From NCBI GenBank assembly GCA_050084985.1, contig JBITNC010000001.1:128588001-128652000 (forward strand): a DNA stretch of 64,000 nt. The letters run 5' to 3'. Below are positions 33,820 through 47,302 of the stretch, one piece after another. This stretch comes from Nageia nagi (Eukaryota; Pinophyta). The notes below the pieces were generated by a model that saw nothing but the letters and a program-made list of their open reading frames with translations, made no database searches and had not been told where the DNA came from. Each line of letters starts with the position of its first letter. Position 1 is the stretch's first letter. A program made the translations under genes and the position numbers.

Positions 33820-36399
33820 AATATGTACATAACATATCTTTTCTTATAGAAACTTTTTTTTATCATTAAAGCTTGAACTTAGAAAAGTATCATTAAAGAT
33901 CCTAAACTAATTTCCATATGGAATATTTCAATAGTTCTTATTAAACTAGTATTTATATAATTGACTAGAAGCAAAGTTTACACATGATGATCAAGGATGA
34001 TTGCTTAGTTGAGGAGTAAAGAGCCTTGTTCATCTAGTTTTATAAGTACATGTGAGCATTTTTACTATTTATCATCCTAATGTTATGGTTCAAAATTATT
34101 TTAATGCTCTTTACTCAAGCACATATTAAGAACTAAAAAGTTTCCAATTCATCCTCTAAAGAAGACCAACTCATTATTATGCTATATTTAGAGAAAGAAA
34201 TTGAAAAATAAATACTTAAAGAGACCAAACAATAACATTAGCTCAAATAATATATTACAAAGTAAATTATTGTAAAAATGGAAAACCTTAATAAAAACCA
34301 TAGATTTAACTCTTCTATGTAATAAAGCCATTAGGATAGGAGGGGAGAGAGGCAACTCACATTAATCGTATGAGTGAAAGATGGTGCATCCAAAGAAGTG
34401 CATGTGAAGTAAATACATGTAAGGAATTCATAGCAATGCCATAAACCATGATATTGAGAACCATATATGTAGGTAATAGATTAAGGGATAAGATTTAGAA
34501 GTTGGGGTGGCAAGTTGGAAAACAAAATATAAGTCATAGATCATTATCAAGTTCTCTAGAATGTCCAATTGGATTGTATGTGAGCTTTGAAAAGGTATAA
34601 ATAAATCCTCAATGATTTTCTCCATGTTCTTTCTAAACTATTGGCTACCATTTTTGCTAGTTCCTTTCATTGTTTAGTTTTCCTATATTAGGACTATCTC
34701 AAGTATCTTATTTCCTTCTCATATTTCTAAAGTATCTTGGGTTATTAGGGGTTTGATCTCCCCTTCATCATCATCTCTATTTATTCCTTCCTTCTTTTTC
34801 CTCTCTTTTTCTTTCTTTCTCTTATCACAAATAGATTCTAACATCAAGTCTCCTCATTTCTTTCTCTTATCAATCTCTTCCTTTCTTCTTCTTCCTCTCT
34901 TATCTTCTCCTTATCCTTTTTCATCTACCTATAGTTCCTATTATTATTCTTATTTCCCCTCTTAACCTCCCCTTTATTTTATTTTTCCTACCATCATGTT
35001 TTCTTATCATGACCCTTGGAGTGCCCTTTCATTCCCTTAATTTTGTTAATTAGACATCATCCTTTCTTGAATATTCCCCACTCCTTGGTGCTACCCCTCC
35101 TTTCTACAAGTAGGAGAGAGTGTCAAGAGCTGCACCTTGTTCAATTAAATAACACTTATAAATTTAGGATAAGTTTTCTATGAATATCTTCCTAGGTCCT
35201 TGTAGAAACCTTTTTCTTCATGTTTCCCAAGATACCCAATCTTATAGTGCAAATTTAGTTATTTATGTATCAATGGTATGTCGTATCCACTTGTTGACCT
35301 TCTTAGCCTAAGGTTCTTTGAATAAGAATAACCAAATTACCTTCTCCTTATTATATATATATTAGGAATTTCAAATTGATTTACAAATTATGGTTATTTG
35401 GTAATCCAATTGTAAATGTAATAATTGAAATAATAATTATTAGGGTTATTTACAACATATTTAATTTAACCAATTAACCTCAAAATAATAGTAAATGATG
35501 AATGAAATATGACAATGAACAAATTGACCTTGACCTATCAAACTAGATTTATAAAAGATACAAACTTAGATTTTATCTATTATAATGAATGAAGGCAATA
35601 TCCAACCAAAAGAGGATGAACAATGAACTTTTCCAAATAATAAAGCAACAAATCTAGCCTTAATGGTAGGAACCCAACAATACTACCTAGTTACTTTTCC
35701 AAGTTGCCTCTCCCTTTAGCTCAATATCATCATCCCACCTTTGATGCTCAAAATATCACTCATAAATGGATAAAAAGATCATAAGAATGTAAGCTTAGAG
35801 TATAAAAAAATCCAAAAATGATAGGTGGCATTAAAAAATATCGATAAAGAATAACACAAGTACATTTCCAACTATCAAGGTTTCATGATTATGTCATATC
35901 ATTTTATATCTATGATCATGCATAACCCCTTCATCTTTATAGGTAAAAAGTCCAGTGGTAAGGCTCCTCCTTAGGATTATGGTGATACTTAGTTGACCTA
36001 TTATCATAAAAAATAAAGGTAGATGACTTTGTACAATGATAAGAATATTTATTTAATAAAATAAAAAAAATCATTTCAAATACCTAAAAAGGTATTCAAG
36101 GAAATGCATAGCGATGATTTATAGAAATATTGCAATTTTTAAAGATTTTTAATTTTTTTAATTTAATAATTTTGGGACCATCACCTAAGCCTAGATAGCC
36201 TAATTTTTTCAGGTTTATTTTTTTCATTGGTTGGTTAGCTAAAATATTATAATTTGAAAGTATTTTCATATAAATTAACCAAATATACCCTTGTTTATTT
36301 TGTACCTTATTGCCTATATTTTATAAATATTTTTAATTTGTTGGAGTGAATCACCTATTAAACTCAAGTGCTAAAATGAAAATAATGTAGGTTTAAAAG
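33820..36399. other. Unassigned stretch between CACTA frame and foldback structure
   Basis: The first 90 bases resemble the left flank of the CACTA frame (17310-17399), both with TATCATTAAAGAT. 34690-34990 is strongly pyrimidine-rich (CTTCCTTTCTTCTTCTTCC type); on the - strand this would read as a lysine/glutamate-rich tail such as LINE ORF1 proteins have. 35050-35340 has weak coding character on the - strand, but I recognise no domain. 35340-36399 is AT-rich without a recognisable feature. Confidence 0.4.
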
Positions 36400-37750
36400 G
36401 AGAAAAAATACTATCTTGTAAGAGGAGAAGATAAAACTTATTAGAGAAGATGATCATCTAATGGGAGAGGATGAGTTTCTTATTGCATAAGATGAGTGTC
36501 TTATCAGAGAAGATGAGCAACTTGTAGCTTCAAGAATGTACTAAAACTATTTTTAGCAATTTAAACCAAAATTGATCTCTAAATGATTAAATAACTTCAC
36601 CATTGGATAGATCTCATTGATTACATGTAAAATAAGTGGTCAAATGATCCCCTTTGGATCAAAATGAGCTCTAGAATATGCTTGACTACAAATGAGTTTC
36701 TTGAGAGGTAAGATGTTGAGAATATTCTAGAGCTCATTTTTGATCCAAAGGGGGTCGTATGAAAACTTGTTTCTCATGTAATCAACAAGATATATCCAAT
36801 AGTGAAGTTATTTCATCATTTAGAGATCATATTTGGTATAAATTACTAAAATTAAGTTTCAACAACTTGTATCTTCAAGAATGTACTAAATTTATTTTTA
36901 GTAATTTAGACCAAATATGATCTCTAAATGATGAAATAACTTCATCATTGGATAGATCTCATTGAGTACATGTGAAACAAGTGGTTACATGACACCTTTT
37001 GAATCAAAATTAAGCTTTAAAAGATGCTCAACATATTTTCTCTTAAGATGCTTTTTTGCTTTGATAATGCAATCACTCATTTGTATGATTGCATTATCAA
37101 AGGAGATGAGCATCTTGAGAGCCAAGATGTAAATCATCTTCTAGAGCTCAATTTTGATCTAAAGTGGATCATAGGACCACTCATGTTGCATGTAATCAAT
37201 GAGATCTATCCAATGGTGATGTTTTTTATCATTTAGAGATCATATTTTGTCTAAATTACTAAAAATGTATTTAGTGCATTCTTGAATTTATGTAACAAGA
37301 TGCTCATATTCTCAGATAATACTTCATCTCATGCAATAAGATACTCATCTTATGTAAGAATATGCTCATCTTATGCAAGAAGATGCTCATCTTCAGAAAG
37401 AAGTTGAGCATAGTCTATCATAAGTTAAGTTTCTTTTATCATAAGTCAAGCATCTTCTATCACAAGTTGAGCATATTCTATCATAAATCAAGCATCTTCT
37501 ATCACAAATCACAAGTTGAACACCTTTTGTCACAAGTCAAGTATTTTTTTATCATAAGTTGAGTGTATTCTATCACAAGTTGAGCATATTTTATCATAAA
37601 TTGAGTATCTTTTATCACAAGTAGAGAATATTCTATCACAAGTCAAGTGTCTTTTTATCACAAGTTGAGCATATTCAATAACAAGTCAAGCACTGTCAAT
37701 CACAAATCGAGCATGTTCATCTTCTCCTCTTACAAATATATTTATCAAAA
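36400..37750. repeat. Foldback structure: nested inverted repeats with tandem-repeat arm
   Basis: Outer inverted ends TTGTAAGAGGAGAAGAT (about 36419) and ATCTTCTCCTCTTACAA (about 37723). Inside, a unit of about 145 bp occurs four times in alternating orientation (36541-36690, 36717-36860 inverted, 36880-37030, 37125-37270 inverted). The centre is a 17-bp perfect stem, 37059-37075 with 37086-37102, and a 10-base loop. The right arm also carries about 14 tandem units of about 21 bp (TATCACAAGTTGAGCAT type) at 37420-37700. There is no coding capacity. Whether it lies inside the gypsy #2 LTR or is a separate foldback element is not clear. Confidence 0.85.
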
Positions 37751-37944
37751 ATATCATCATATTTTTATATCATAGTTCTTAAAAATTTAAATATCACTAT
37801 TACTTCTACAATATTTTGGGATTGAATCACTAAGATTTCAAAATCGATTTGCCACTATTTTATTTATTTTTGTTCACCAAAATTATTTACGCATAATCCT
37901 AAAGGTATTTTAATTAAATTAAAATTCCTTTTAAGTGTTAAAAA
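37751..37944 (-). repeat. Start of the gypsy #2 3' LTR
   Basis: On the - strand the polypurine tract CAAAGTGGGGTATT (37945-37958) is followed by TTTTAACACTTAAAAGG, which aligns with the LTR start of gypsy #1 (TGTTAATACCTAAAAAAG) with TG changed to TT. The LTR extends leftward for an unknown distance. Confidence 0.6.
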
Positions 37945-37989
37945 ATACCCCACTTTGAATATGATTTAATGCTTTTGAAAAAAAAAGAT

Positions 37990-38180
37990 AATCAAAGTAA
38001 ATAAGAAGGGAGGCCCTTTATTTATAGAACAAAGTCCTTCTTTTAACCACCCTTGTATCTAATGAGGTTACATAATATTTTATCACTAAACACTTAATGG
38101 TATCTAGAGATACTTTAAATGTTAAGTGGGTTACATAGAAGAGGATATTAATTTGTAATAATGCATTATGCATTCCAACA
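37990..38180 (-). repeat. Truncated 3' LTR of copia #3
   Basis: It matches the right LTR from 'GTAAATAAGAAGGGAGGCCC' (about 47574) to the end. In sense it starts TGTTGGAATGCA at 38180, after a GGGGAAG polypurine tract (38181-38190). Confidence 0.85.
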
Positions 38181-38895
38181 CTTCCCCTTATTGCAATATT
38201 GGGATAAAAAAATAAGAGAGAAGAAAGATAGAGTTCTCCTCCATAGAGATACAATTGGAGATAAGAACATTTACATATTTGAGAAATAAGTAAGATCTTA
38301 GTTTGAGACTCACTACTTTATTATTTTACAAAATGGTTTACAATACAATCATTAATCATAATTGATTTCACTATACAAAGTATTCATTCAACAACAAGTT
38401 GACATGATGAATCTCCATGAGCCTGCCCTACTAAAATAAGTAGCTTGTATTAAGAAGAAACTTGCATGCTACAAGCAACTCATAAACAAAATTAGTTAGA
38501 TGCATCATATAAATATTCATATCAACATAAGATAAGTGAATTAAGTAATGCCATTCATAAATTGATCAATGGTGCATTATAATTCATCATGAAGATGTCA
38601 AGCCAATAATCATAGTCATCTATTGTATCAAATATATGTTGATTAACATAAAAATAGAGCATAAGCACATACAAGTTCCTCACATATGGATAATGAAATA
38701 GTACCAAAATGCACATACTAATTCCTTACATATTGATAACTTAAAATAGTGCTAACAGATGCCAAAAAATATACCAATAGTTTCTCAAATAGAGTGAACT
38801 AACCATGAAGGTGTGCATAAAGATCAAAACTATACAACAAAAAAATACTCCAGGGATGAAGTTGTTATCACAAACATGAATTCAATAACAAGAAT

Positions 38896-41800
38896 TCAAA
38901 CTTCACTTCCCTTTGAGGGAACTTCACCAATCCAATAGATGCCTTAAGTTTACAAAATTGGACTTTAGGAAGGGGCTTGATGAACAAATTAATAAAGTTT
39001 AGGATTGATAGCAATACTGTAATTGAAGGATACCATCCAGAACCTTCCCTGTAATAAAATGGGCTTGAATTTAAACATTCTTTATTCTCTAATGGAAAAT
39101 AGTATTCTTTAACAAAGCAATATTTGATTGATTATCTAAATAAATTTGAGATGGATGGTCTTACTCATACCTAATTTTTTCAAAATATGCCTTAACCAAA
39201 TAGCTTCCTAGGTTGTGAATGATATGGCTTGATATTATGCTTTTATAGTGGAGAGAGTAATAGTAGGCTACTTCTTGGAATCCCAAGATATAGAACCTAA
39301 AACAATGCTAAACATATAAGAAGAGGTGGATTTTATATCATCTCTCTCTCCCATAGTTAGAATTTTAGAACCCTGAGAGAACAAATGAGGGCAACTTGGA
39401 ATACTTGAGAGTAAGATCCTTAGTTCTTACAACATACCTTAATATTTGTTTAATAGCATTAAGATGACAAAAAAATAATTTCTACATAAATCATACCATC
39501 ATATTTACTACAAAGTAAATATTTATCTTGGAGATAGTCAAATAAAGAAGACTACCAATTAATTATTGATAAGTCATAACATCAATCAACTGAGAGTTGA
39601 AGCTAAAAGAAAAAGTGATTCTAGTAGAGACTAGGATTGAAAAAGTTTACATTCTTCCATTCTAAAATTGTGTAATATATATGAGATATACTTAGATTGA
39701 CTAAGGTAAGTATAATCATTGTATTGGTATATTTGCATGCCAAAGAAGTAGTGTAAGAGACCAAGGTCAATCATTTCAAAAATTACCTTGAGTTTGGATA
39801 TGCAATCTTAAATGATTTTAATATTATTTTCTATTATCAAAAGATCATTCACATATAGAATAATCAAAAATAAGTATTTCTCCTAATTGAACACATATAG
39901 AGTAGTATCAAATAAGCACTTAAAAAATCCAATTTCCTCATAGTATCCTAAAATCTTTTTGTACCAAGATCTAGGTTTTTACTTAAGTCCATACAAAGAT
40001 TTATTTAACTTGTATATAAAGGACTATTTTACATCCACAACAAACCCTTTTGATTAGTTCATGTAGATCTCCACATCTAAGTCATCATTTATAAAAGCAT
40101 CTTAATGTTAAGTTGAAAAACTTTCCATCTTTGAGCTGCTAAAAGAGTAAGGATTAACTTGATAGTAGGCATTTTTCTATTGGAGCAAAAGTTTTTTTAT
40201 AATCAATTATGTATTTCTGAGCAAAACTTTTAGCTACTAGCCTTGCCTTGTATTATTTATTTTTTCCAACTAAATTATATTTGACCTTATAAATCCACTT
40301 ATTTTCAATCATATTTCATTCATTTGGATTGAGAACCAAATCCTAAGTTTGATTTTTATTAGAGCCTCATACTCTACTTTCATTGCTTCCATCCAACACT
40401 CATGCTTTGAAGTTTATTTAAATAATGAGGGCACATTTGTGCTATCAATTTTGGCAAATAGGGATTTATTTAAGGTCATATTTTTTATTCTTTATGTTGG
40501 AGAGTTTTTTTTTTGAGTTGATCTATGCACACTAATATCCATCTAGTTAGGTGCAACAAAAGAGTAATCAAAATCAATTAGATAGTCATATGAAGAAGAT
40601 TCCTTAGGAATTCCATTAAACTTTACATCCTTTGAGAAAAACACTACTCAAAGGAAAGAGAGTAGAGCATAAACCTTTATGTTGATTATCATAGCTCATA
40701 AGGATACATTTTTAGATTTCTTATCCATCTTTTTTTTTTTTTTCTTAAGAGCAACAAAGGCATAGGCATCACAACAATAAACTCTAAAGTGAGAGATGTT
40801 GGGTTTCTTTATTATCCAAGATTCATATAGAGTTTAACTATCAACTACTTGCATAGGACATCTATTCAGGGTGTAGATCATAGTGCTCATAGCTTCACCC
40901 CATAAGAAACTAGGAATGTTTCCCAACATACACCTTGCCATTTTTTGAATGGTCCTTTTTTTTTTCAATAACACCATTTTGCTAAAGGGTATAAGGGATC
41001 ATAAACTACCTCTTGATCCCATATTTAGCATAATAATCATTAAACTCATTACTAGTATGTTAACCTCCATTATCAAATCTCAACATATTAATTTTGTATC
41101 CAAATTGATTTTCAATCAAAGATTTAAAATCTTTGAACCTATAAAAAGTTTGATCTTTGTGTTCTAGATAATAACTAAATATTATCCTGATGAAGTCATC
41201 GATGAAGTTCAAGACATAAGGTGCTCCCCCAAGCAACTAAATCTAAATGCATAAGCTACAAAAGTTGCATTATCCTTGTTGCCTTATCTTTCTTAAAATT
41301 TTGCCTATTCATCTTGCCTAGGATGTATTTCTCACAAAGACTAATTGTGGATGATATCATAGGCAAACCTTCCATAAGTTCTTGATCTTTCATAACTTGA
41401 ATACTCTTATGGTTAATATGGCCTAATTTATGGTGCCAAAGATTTATTTTTTAAAAAAATATTCATAATAAGGCACATCTTTATTGAAGCTTAATCCATA
41501 ATGTAGAGATCATATTTTACTAACCCTTTCGCAAAAGTGGCAAGTACCATCTTTGTGCACCAAGAATGCGAGTTAAACTTAAAAGAGTATGCTTTCTTTA
41601 GAACTTGAATCATGGAAAAAGATTCATTATGAGCTTAGTCACATAGAGCATATTTTCAAGAACCATTCTTTGTAATAAAATACTTCCAATACCTTGGACT
41701 TCAAGAATTGAATTATCACTTATCACAACTGCATCTTTTCTATGTTTATGAAAATTTTTAAACTTAACCTTTTCAAAACACATGATTAGTGCACCCAAAA

Positions 41801-42746
41801 TCAACAATCCAATCATTCAAGAAGGTGCAAGACTTGGAGTAAAAATAGTAACATAAGTAAAATTTTTGATCTTCTTCTTTCCATTAAATTTATTTGAAAT
41901 TTTAGATCTTTTATTACCTTGCTTTTTCTTTTTCTTGTAGCAATTAGATTCCCTATGACCATAATTCCATAAAAATTACAATTGCCATCAAAATTAGCTT
42001 TAGATTTTTTTTGACTTGTCATGCCCATTCTATTGTTTGTTTCCACCTTCTTGAAATCCCTTTTTAGATCATGGAAACACTTCTTTTATTTATTGAATTT
42101 CTTTTTGAACTAATTTTTCATTGGCCTAGTGCCACATGATGCTCCTTTAGATAGGGAATCAACAACCTTTTATTAAGTATTTTCTCATATTTTAAGAGAA
42201 GTTTTGAAATAGTTTTCAAGGAGAACACCTCTTCTTCATCATCTAACCTCATTTCAATAATAGTTATAAAATTGTTGAATTTAGTAGAAAGGATTTGAAG
42301 GATGATGAACACCATAAACTCATCATTGATCCAATTGCAACCACACCCCACAAGCTAGTCCTAAGGTTAATAATCTTATTTAAATATATTTTTACGCTTT
42401 CATTTTTCTCTTGATTTGATTGCCATAATTTTTGAAGAATTATGAACATTATGGAGAATTTGGTGCTGAGGTAGATTTTCTTCATTCTATTTCAAGCTTC
42501 CTTTGTAGAGATTGAAGAAGAACTCATAAGAATGACTTCATCTAAAACTGCATGAAAGATCATAGAAGTTGTCAATTCATTCTTTGTATTGTAATCTTTG
42601 AGCACCTTCTTATTTATTGGATCAACTTGGTTTTCATTTATGATTTGACATAGTTTCTATGCTTGGAGATTTGCTTTCACTTTAGGTTTCCAAATACCAT
42701 AGTTAGAACCATCTAGTATGTGCTTTTGTGAAAAAGAGTCTCCCAT
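38896..42746 (-). pseudogene. gag-pol pseudogene of copia #3
   Basis: 3.85 kb, the same length as in the other copies. Start MGDSF at 42746. gag includes CGCNWINDEFMVFIILQILS (about 42350-42290) and LDDEEEVFSLKTISKLLLKY. The zinc knuckle is degenerate (NCNFYGI near 41980). The protease region is near 41790. Integrase lies around 41400-40950 and reverse transcriptase around 40420-39890. The frame ends with GSEV and a stop at about 38896. Numerous stops and shifts rule out function. Confidence 0.85.
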
Positions 42747-45700
42747 TTGATACAAAATAATGTGAGAGTGTTAACTAATGTAAGCATTTTAAAAATCAAA
42801 TATTAATCAACAATTCAATTAATCAAAGGTAATCAATAAGGTATGCTTAAATTATTCACCAATTTCACATATGCATAAAAGTTATAATCTTCTAAAAAAA
42901 TATTCATCCAACATTTTGTCATAACAAAGTAATATAATCATAGAGTGGGTAAAGTTAAGGCTTATTTTCTTATTTAAAATTAACCCTTCTCCTAGATTCT
43001 CATAAAGTGAAGCCAAAGTCCTACCAATCCTTAACTAGTTCACCTTGATCAGTAATATACTCTCACAAGGAGGAGTACTAGCTATTTTTTAAGGTTATGA
43101 TGTATATTAGATTGGCCAAATTATTATCTTGATTAGGTTTTTAATTTTTTTTCTACGTTTTTAGGATAATTTTTGAATGGATGGTGAACATGTGGTATCA
43201 CTACACACATGCCTATCCACTTATATGGAGTTACATCTAGACCAATAGAGAACTTAGGAGAATTAAGAAGTACATACTTTTCACCACTTGGATCATTGAA
43301 TTGAAGGCTCCAGTCTACCTAGTACTCACCTTATGACAAGTTATGTTGTAGAATAAAATGTGTGGATGTATTTATTTTAGGAGAAGCACTTTTAATATTT
43401 ATGATTTATTGTAAAAATATAAAATAAAATTACATAAAGTGCTTAAAACATTATCCACCAAAATGAACCATAAAAATGAACCTAAGAGTCCAGTGGGTTT
43501 TGTCACAACCCCTAGAGGATCTCTTTACATAGATTCATTATTTTTAAGTAACAAGAAAAGTTATTTTTAAGTAACAATTGAAGAAAGTAAGGAATCCCCC
43601 CTTTGGTACTTAAAAAATTACATCGATCAAAATATGGCCTTTTATCTTAAGTGAACATTTATCCATACACATGTGCTCATAATAATATTAGGCATTAGGC
43701 ATGCAAGCATTAAAAAAAATCATTTAATCCTAATAGGCATTCATTATTGCTAACAAAAAACTAAGGCATTTATAAGAAAATACATACACCCCTTATTCAA
43801 GCATTAAAAAAAATCATTTAATCCTAATAGGCATTCATTAGTTGCTAACAAAAAACTAAGGCATTTATAAGAGAATACATAACCCCCTTATTCACGTGAA
43901 AAAGTAGACCCCTTAGAAAAAAATGTGCTCTTCAAAAAAAAGGAAATTTCTAATGTGGGAAAAAAATGCATCCATGTCCCTTTGTAATTAAATTGATAAT
44001 AAAGGTAAATTATATTATCAAAAGTGATTAAGGGTTTTGTTTAGATCCCAAAAAATAGATCACAAAATAGTTTTCAAAATAGGAAATTGCTACCTAGCTA
44101 TACCTAGTGGTAGCTAATAAAATTTGCAAAAAGACTATTAACAAAATAAGTTAGATGCTACCTAGCAATAACCTATTGGTTACACTAATACACCTACTAT
44201 ACAAATTGTATTAATAGAAAATCATCAAAGTATAGTCAAAATACATCTGAATCATAACTGAGATACAACCCAACTACCTTTTATTGCTAGAACATTCTAA
44301 TAAAAAAATCTTTTATTCAACCCAAAGTTAGGTTGAGATTTATTGATTTGATGTAGAGTTAATTTCTTTCTATTTGCTATATATGTTTAGTGAGTTTCTC
44401 TCTAGTCTCTTTTAAGGATGGTCTCCCTACATGTCTTTTTTCAACATTTGCTATTTTTGTAGAGTTTAGTATATTTATTGATGGGATTCCATCTTGTCCT
44501 TCTTCTTATTGTGTTGTTATTGCTTGATTATTTGCATTCCTCACTTTTTTTCATCCTTGTTATTGTTTCTCCATCTTACCTTTCCATAACTTCCATATTT
44601 GTTGTCTCATCTTCTAAAAAAATTGTATTATAATTCATTTCTTCTCTATCTATTCCTTCTAAAATCAATAGCACTGCATAGTGGTTTGTTGTGGTTGATT
44701 TCTTCCATTGAACTTCTTTTGAAGTTGAATATTTTTTGATATGATTCATTTTGTATGCATTTTGACTATATTCTTATTATTTTTCCTATTTTTTATATCC
44801 GAATTGATTTTCACTTGTGCTCTTTCTATTTATCTTAAGACTCTCTCTCTTTTTTTTTTCCTTTTCTCTCCTTTCTTCATCCTTCCTCTTATTTTCTAGA
44901 AAATTCTTTGCATAGTGCTTATAACTCTTACAAATTCCACATTGTACTAATAGATTTTCATATACAATTAGTTGCATTGATTATATTCTATCCTTATTTT
45001 TAATTTATCTTATTCTTCATAGGTTTGGAAATATTTAAATTAAACACAAATATTACATCTGTAAAATTAAGTTTTAATCTTGTTGATTGCTTAATTGTGA
45101 TAAGGGATCCAATTCCTTTTGCAATTTTGGCTATTACACATGAGTTCCAATAAGATAGGTGAAGTTCAGATGGTGAGACCCATGTTGGAATGAGGTTGAA
45201 ATTTCCACTTTTATGGGATAAAGTTTTCTCCCATCCTTAATGACTAATCCTTTCTTCCCAAGAAATAATGGACCCATCTCTATCACTTTTTATAGGTTTT
45301 CATCAAAATAAAACTTAAATAATAGAAATTCTTTATGAGAGAAACTAGGGATATCCATCCTTTTGTACTCCATCTTGCTTTTAGCCAACTTAAAATCATA
45401 TCTAGAGGGGGTTGTACCCCATAAAGCAACCAATAAGTGCTCATTTTAGCCCCTCCTCTTCCTTCTCTATTATACTTTTTGGAATCAAAATGCTAACCTT
45501 TCATTAGAGAATTTAGGTTCTAGTACCATCCTAATTGCTCCTTTATGAATGATTTTTCCTACATCAACATGCTTTTTTATTCCTTGGGAGCTTTAGATTA
45601 GGTCGTAATCTTGAATTTATTCATTCATTTTGAATATCATTTGGCTACATTTTGGTAAGATTACAATTTTGCTAAGCTATAATTTGCTTAATAACAACCT

Positions 45701-47302
45701 ATTGCATGTCTAAAATAATTCCCTTCACTTTTGCTACTCCATGCTTGCCCTTCTATTATGCCATGCTTGCACTTCTATTACATTTTGCTCATAAAATCTC
45801 CTTTATTAATTTATTTTTGGAGGATAATGTCCCTTCGTAATTAAAAATGAAGCTTCTATTGTAAAAAAACTTGAACCTCCTAAATTAAATATTAGCCTAA
45901 AGTCAACAGTCAAAAAAAAAGGTGGTCAAGGGTAGGGAAGAAGGATGGAAAATAATTTGCGTAAGTGGAAATAAATACATCCCAAAAAAGAGGAGTAAAA
46001 ATTAAAGAGGGTAAAAAAAATTATTATTCTATTACAAATGTGAAAAAATAAAAGGCCTATAGATAGATTGAATGGTTGTGTGCTAGTTGATAGGTAGAGT
46101 TCGAATGCAAGGTGCAAGCATAGAGGAGGGGAGGAATAGGTGTCATGATTATGAAGGATTAGAGCTGATGGGGTGGATGGTGACCCAAGAGGGTTTTGCT
46201 CCTCTATAATAGGGGTGGATGGTGGCCCCTAACCTATCATGCTACCCACATTGGATAGTTTGAAGCCCCATGGGTGCTGTACCCCCTTTGTTGGGTTGGT
46301 GGTAGGTAGTGGAGGGTCGATTAGGTATCATTGAGTGGTAGATGAGAGGTGGAGATCTCTGCAAGCATAAGGGAGGTAAAGATGGCTTAGCGATGCACAA
46401 CATTAGGTAGGGAAATTCATGGCTAGTGCCACTTAGAGCTGGCTCATGCTTAGGTGTGGCCTTCAAGTCTTTGTTAATGTGTTTTTTATTTAATTCAACA
46501 AAAGATTTTTATAATAGTTCAAAAAATGCAATTTTTGTTTTAAAAGAAATACATAGTATATATAAAAAATATACAAACGTATATAAAAGTACATAGTTAG
46601 AAAAAAGGCATACTATATTTAAAAAAATATCCTTTATTTATTTTTGCATACAAATTTTAAAAAAATGCAATAAAAGAAACTTTATTGCATTAATAACACC
46701 TTTGTAGTGTTGAAAAATTTAAAAAAATCGCAACTCTTAGGAACATAAATATTAGTGCAAAAATTGCAAATTTTGAATATTAAAAAAAAATACAAATTTA
46801 AATTATAACAAGCTTCAAGATAATACATTATTGTATTAATCTTTAATAAAGCCCTTGTATTACTAACATATTAACAAAAGTTAAAAAATAACTCTATATT
46901 TATTTTTGTAAAATAAATACAAATATGTAACACAATTTACAATATGTTTTAAACATAAATAAAAAATAAAAATATTACAAAATAGACAAAGTATTCACTA
47001 ACAATATATTGTTTTCAGTTATTAAATATTTTAGGTAAACTAAATTTTTCCAACAAAAAATGATTGGAACTATCATAAATATCAATGAAAAATTTGTAAC
47101 TATAATATATTTGTAAGAAAAATTTCTTCAAGAAAATTCCAACTAACATATAAACAATGTTAGTAACTCATGAAAAAAAATCTTAAAGAAAGAAAGGAGA
47201 AAATTATAGCTTCAAGTATTTTACCTCACCAAAGTAGATGGAAGGAGTGGAATGGACCTTCAAGAATGGTGAAGATGAGCCTCCAAGATAGGTCTGATAC
47301 TA
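42747..47302 (-). other. 5' leader of copia #3
   Basis: About 43020-43370 is the block conserved in all copia copies next to gag. A tandem duplication with a 94-bp period (43704-43797 and 43798-43891) and scattered poly-A/T runs follow. 44280 to about 46000 holds the LINE remnant. 46080-46460 is a G-rich stretch on the + strand (C-rich in sense), the counterpart of the variable module in other copies. 46500-47230 is AT-rich. The primer site TAGTATCAGA lies just inside the 5' LTR at about 47291-47300. Confidence 0.65.
44280..45560 (-). pseudogene. LINE (L1-type) ORF1 remnant inside copia #3 leader
   Basis: On the - strand: a DUF4283-type region around 45350-45120 (GPLFLGKKGLVI, then a TWVSPSELHLSYWN-like piece in the neighbouring frame) followed by a CCHC-like knuckle at about 44946-44905 (CGICKSYKHYAKNF, last Cys replaced by Phe) and a lysine/glutamate/arginine-rich tail (ENKRKDEERREKEKKKRES). 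No ORF2 is seen toward 44280. It is not the same copy as the ORF1 at 15600-17250 but of the same general type. Exact ends and target duplication were not found. Confidence 0.68.

Noticed and set aside
34753-34965. + strand serine/phenylalanine/leucine-rich open frame
   Set aside because: It comes from a pyrimidine-rich low-complexity stretch and has no domain or start context.
37400-37720. Regularly spaced short repeats that could suggest a CRISPR-like array
   Set aside because: Units of about 21 bp abut each other without unique spacers, in a plant repeat context with no cas genes; it is a tandem repeat.
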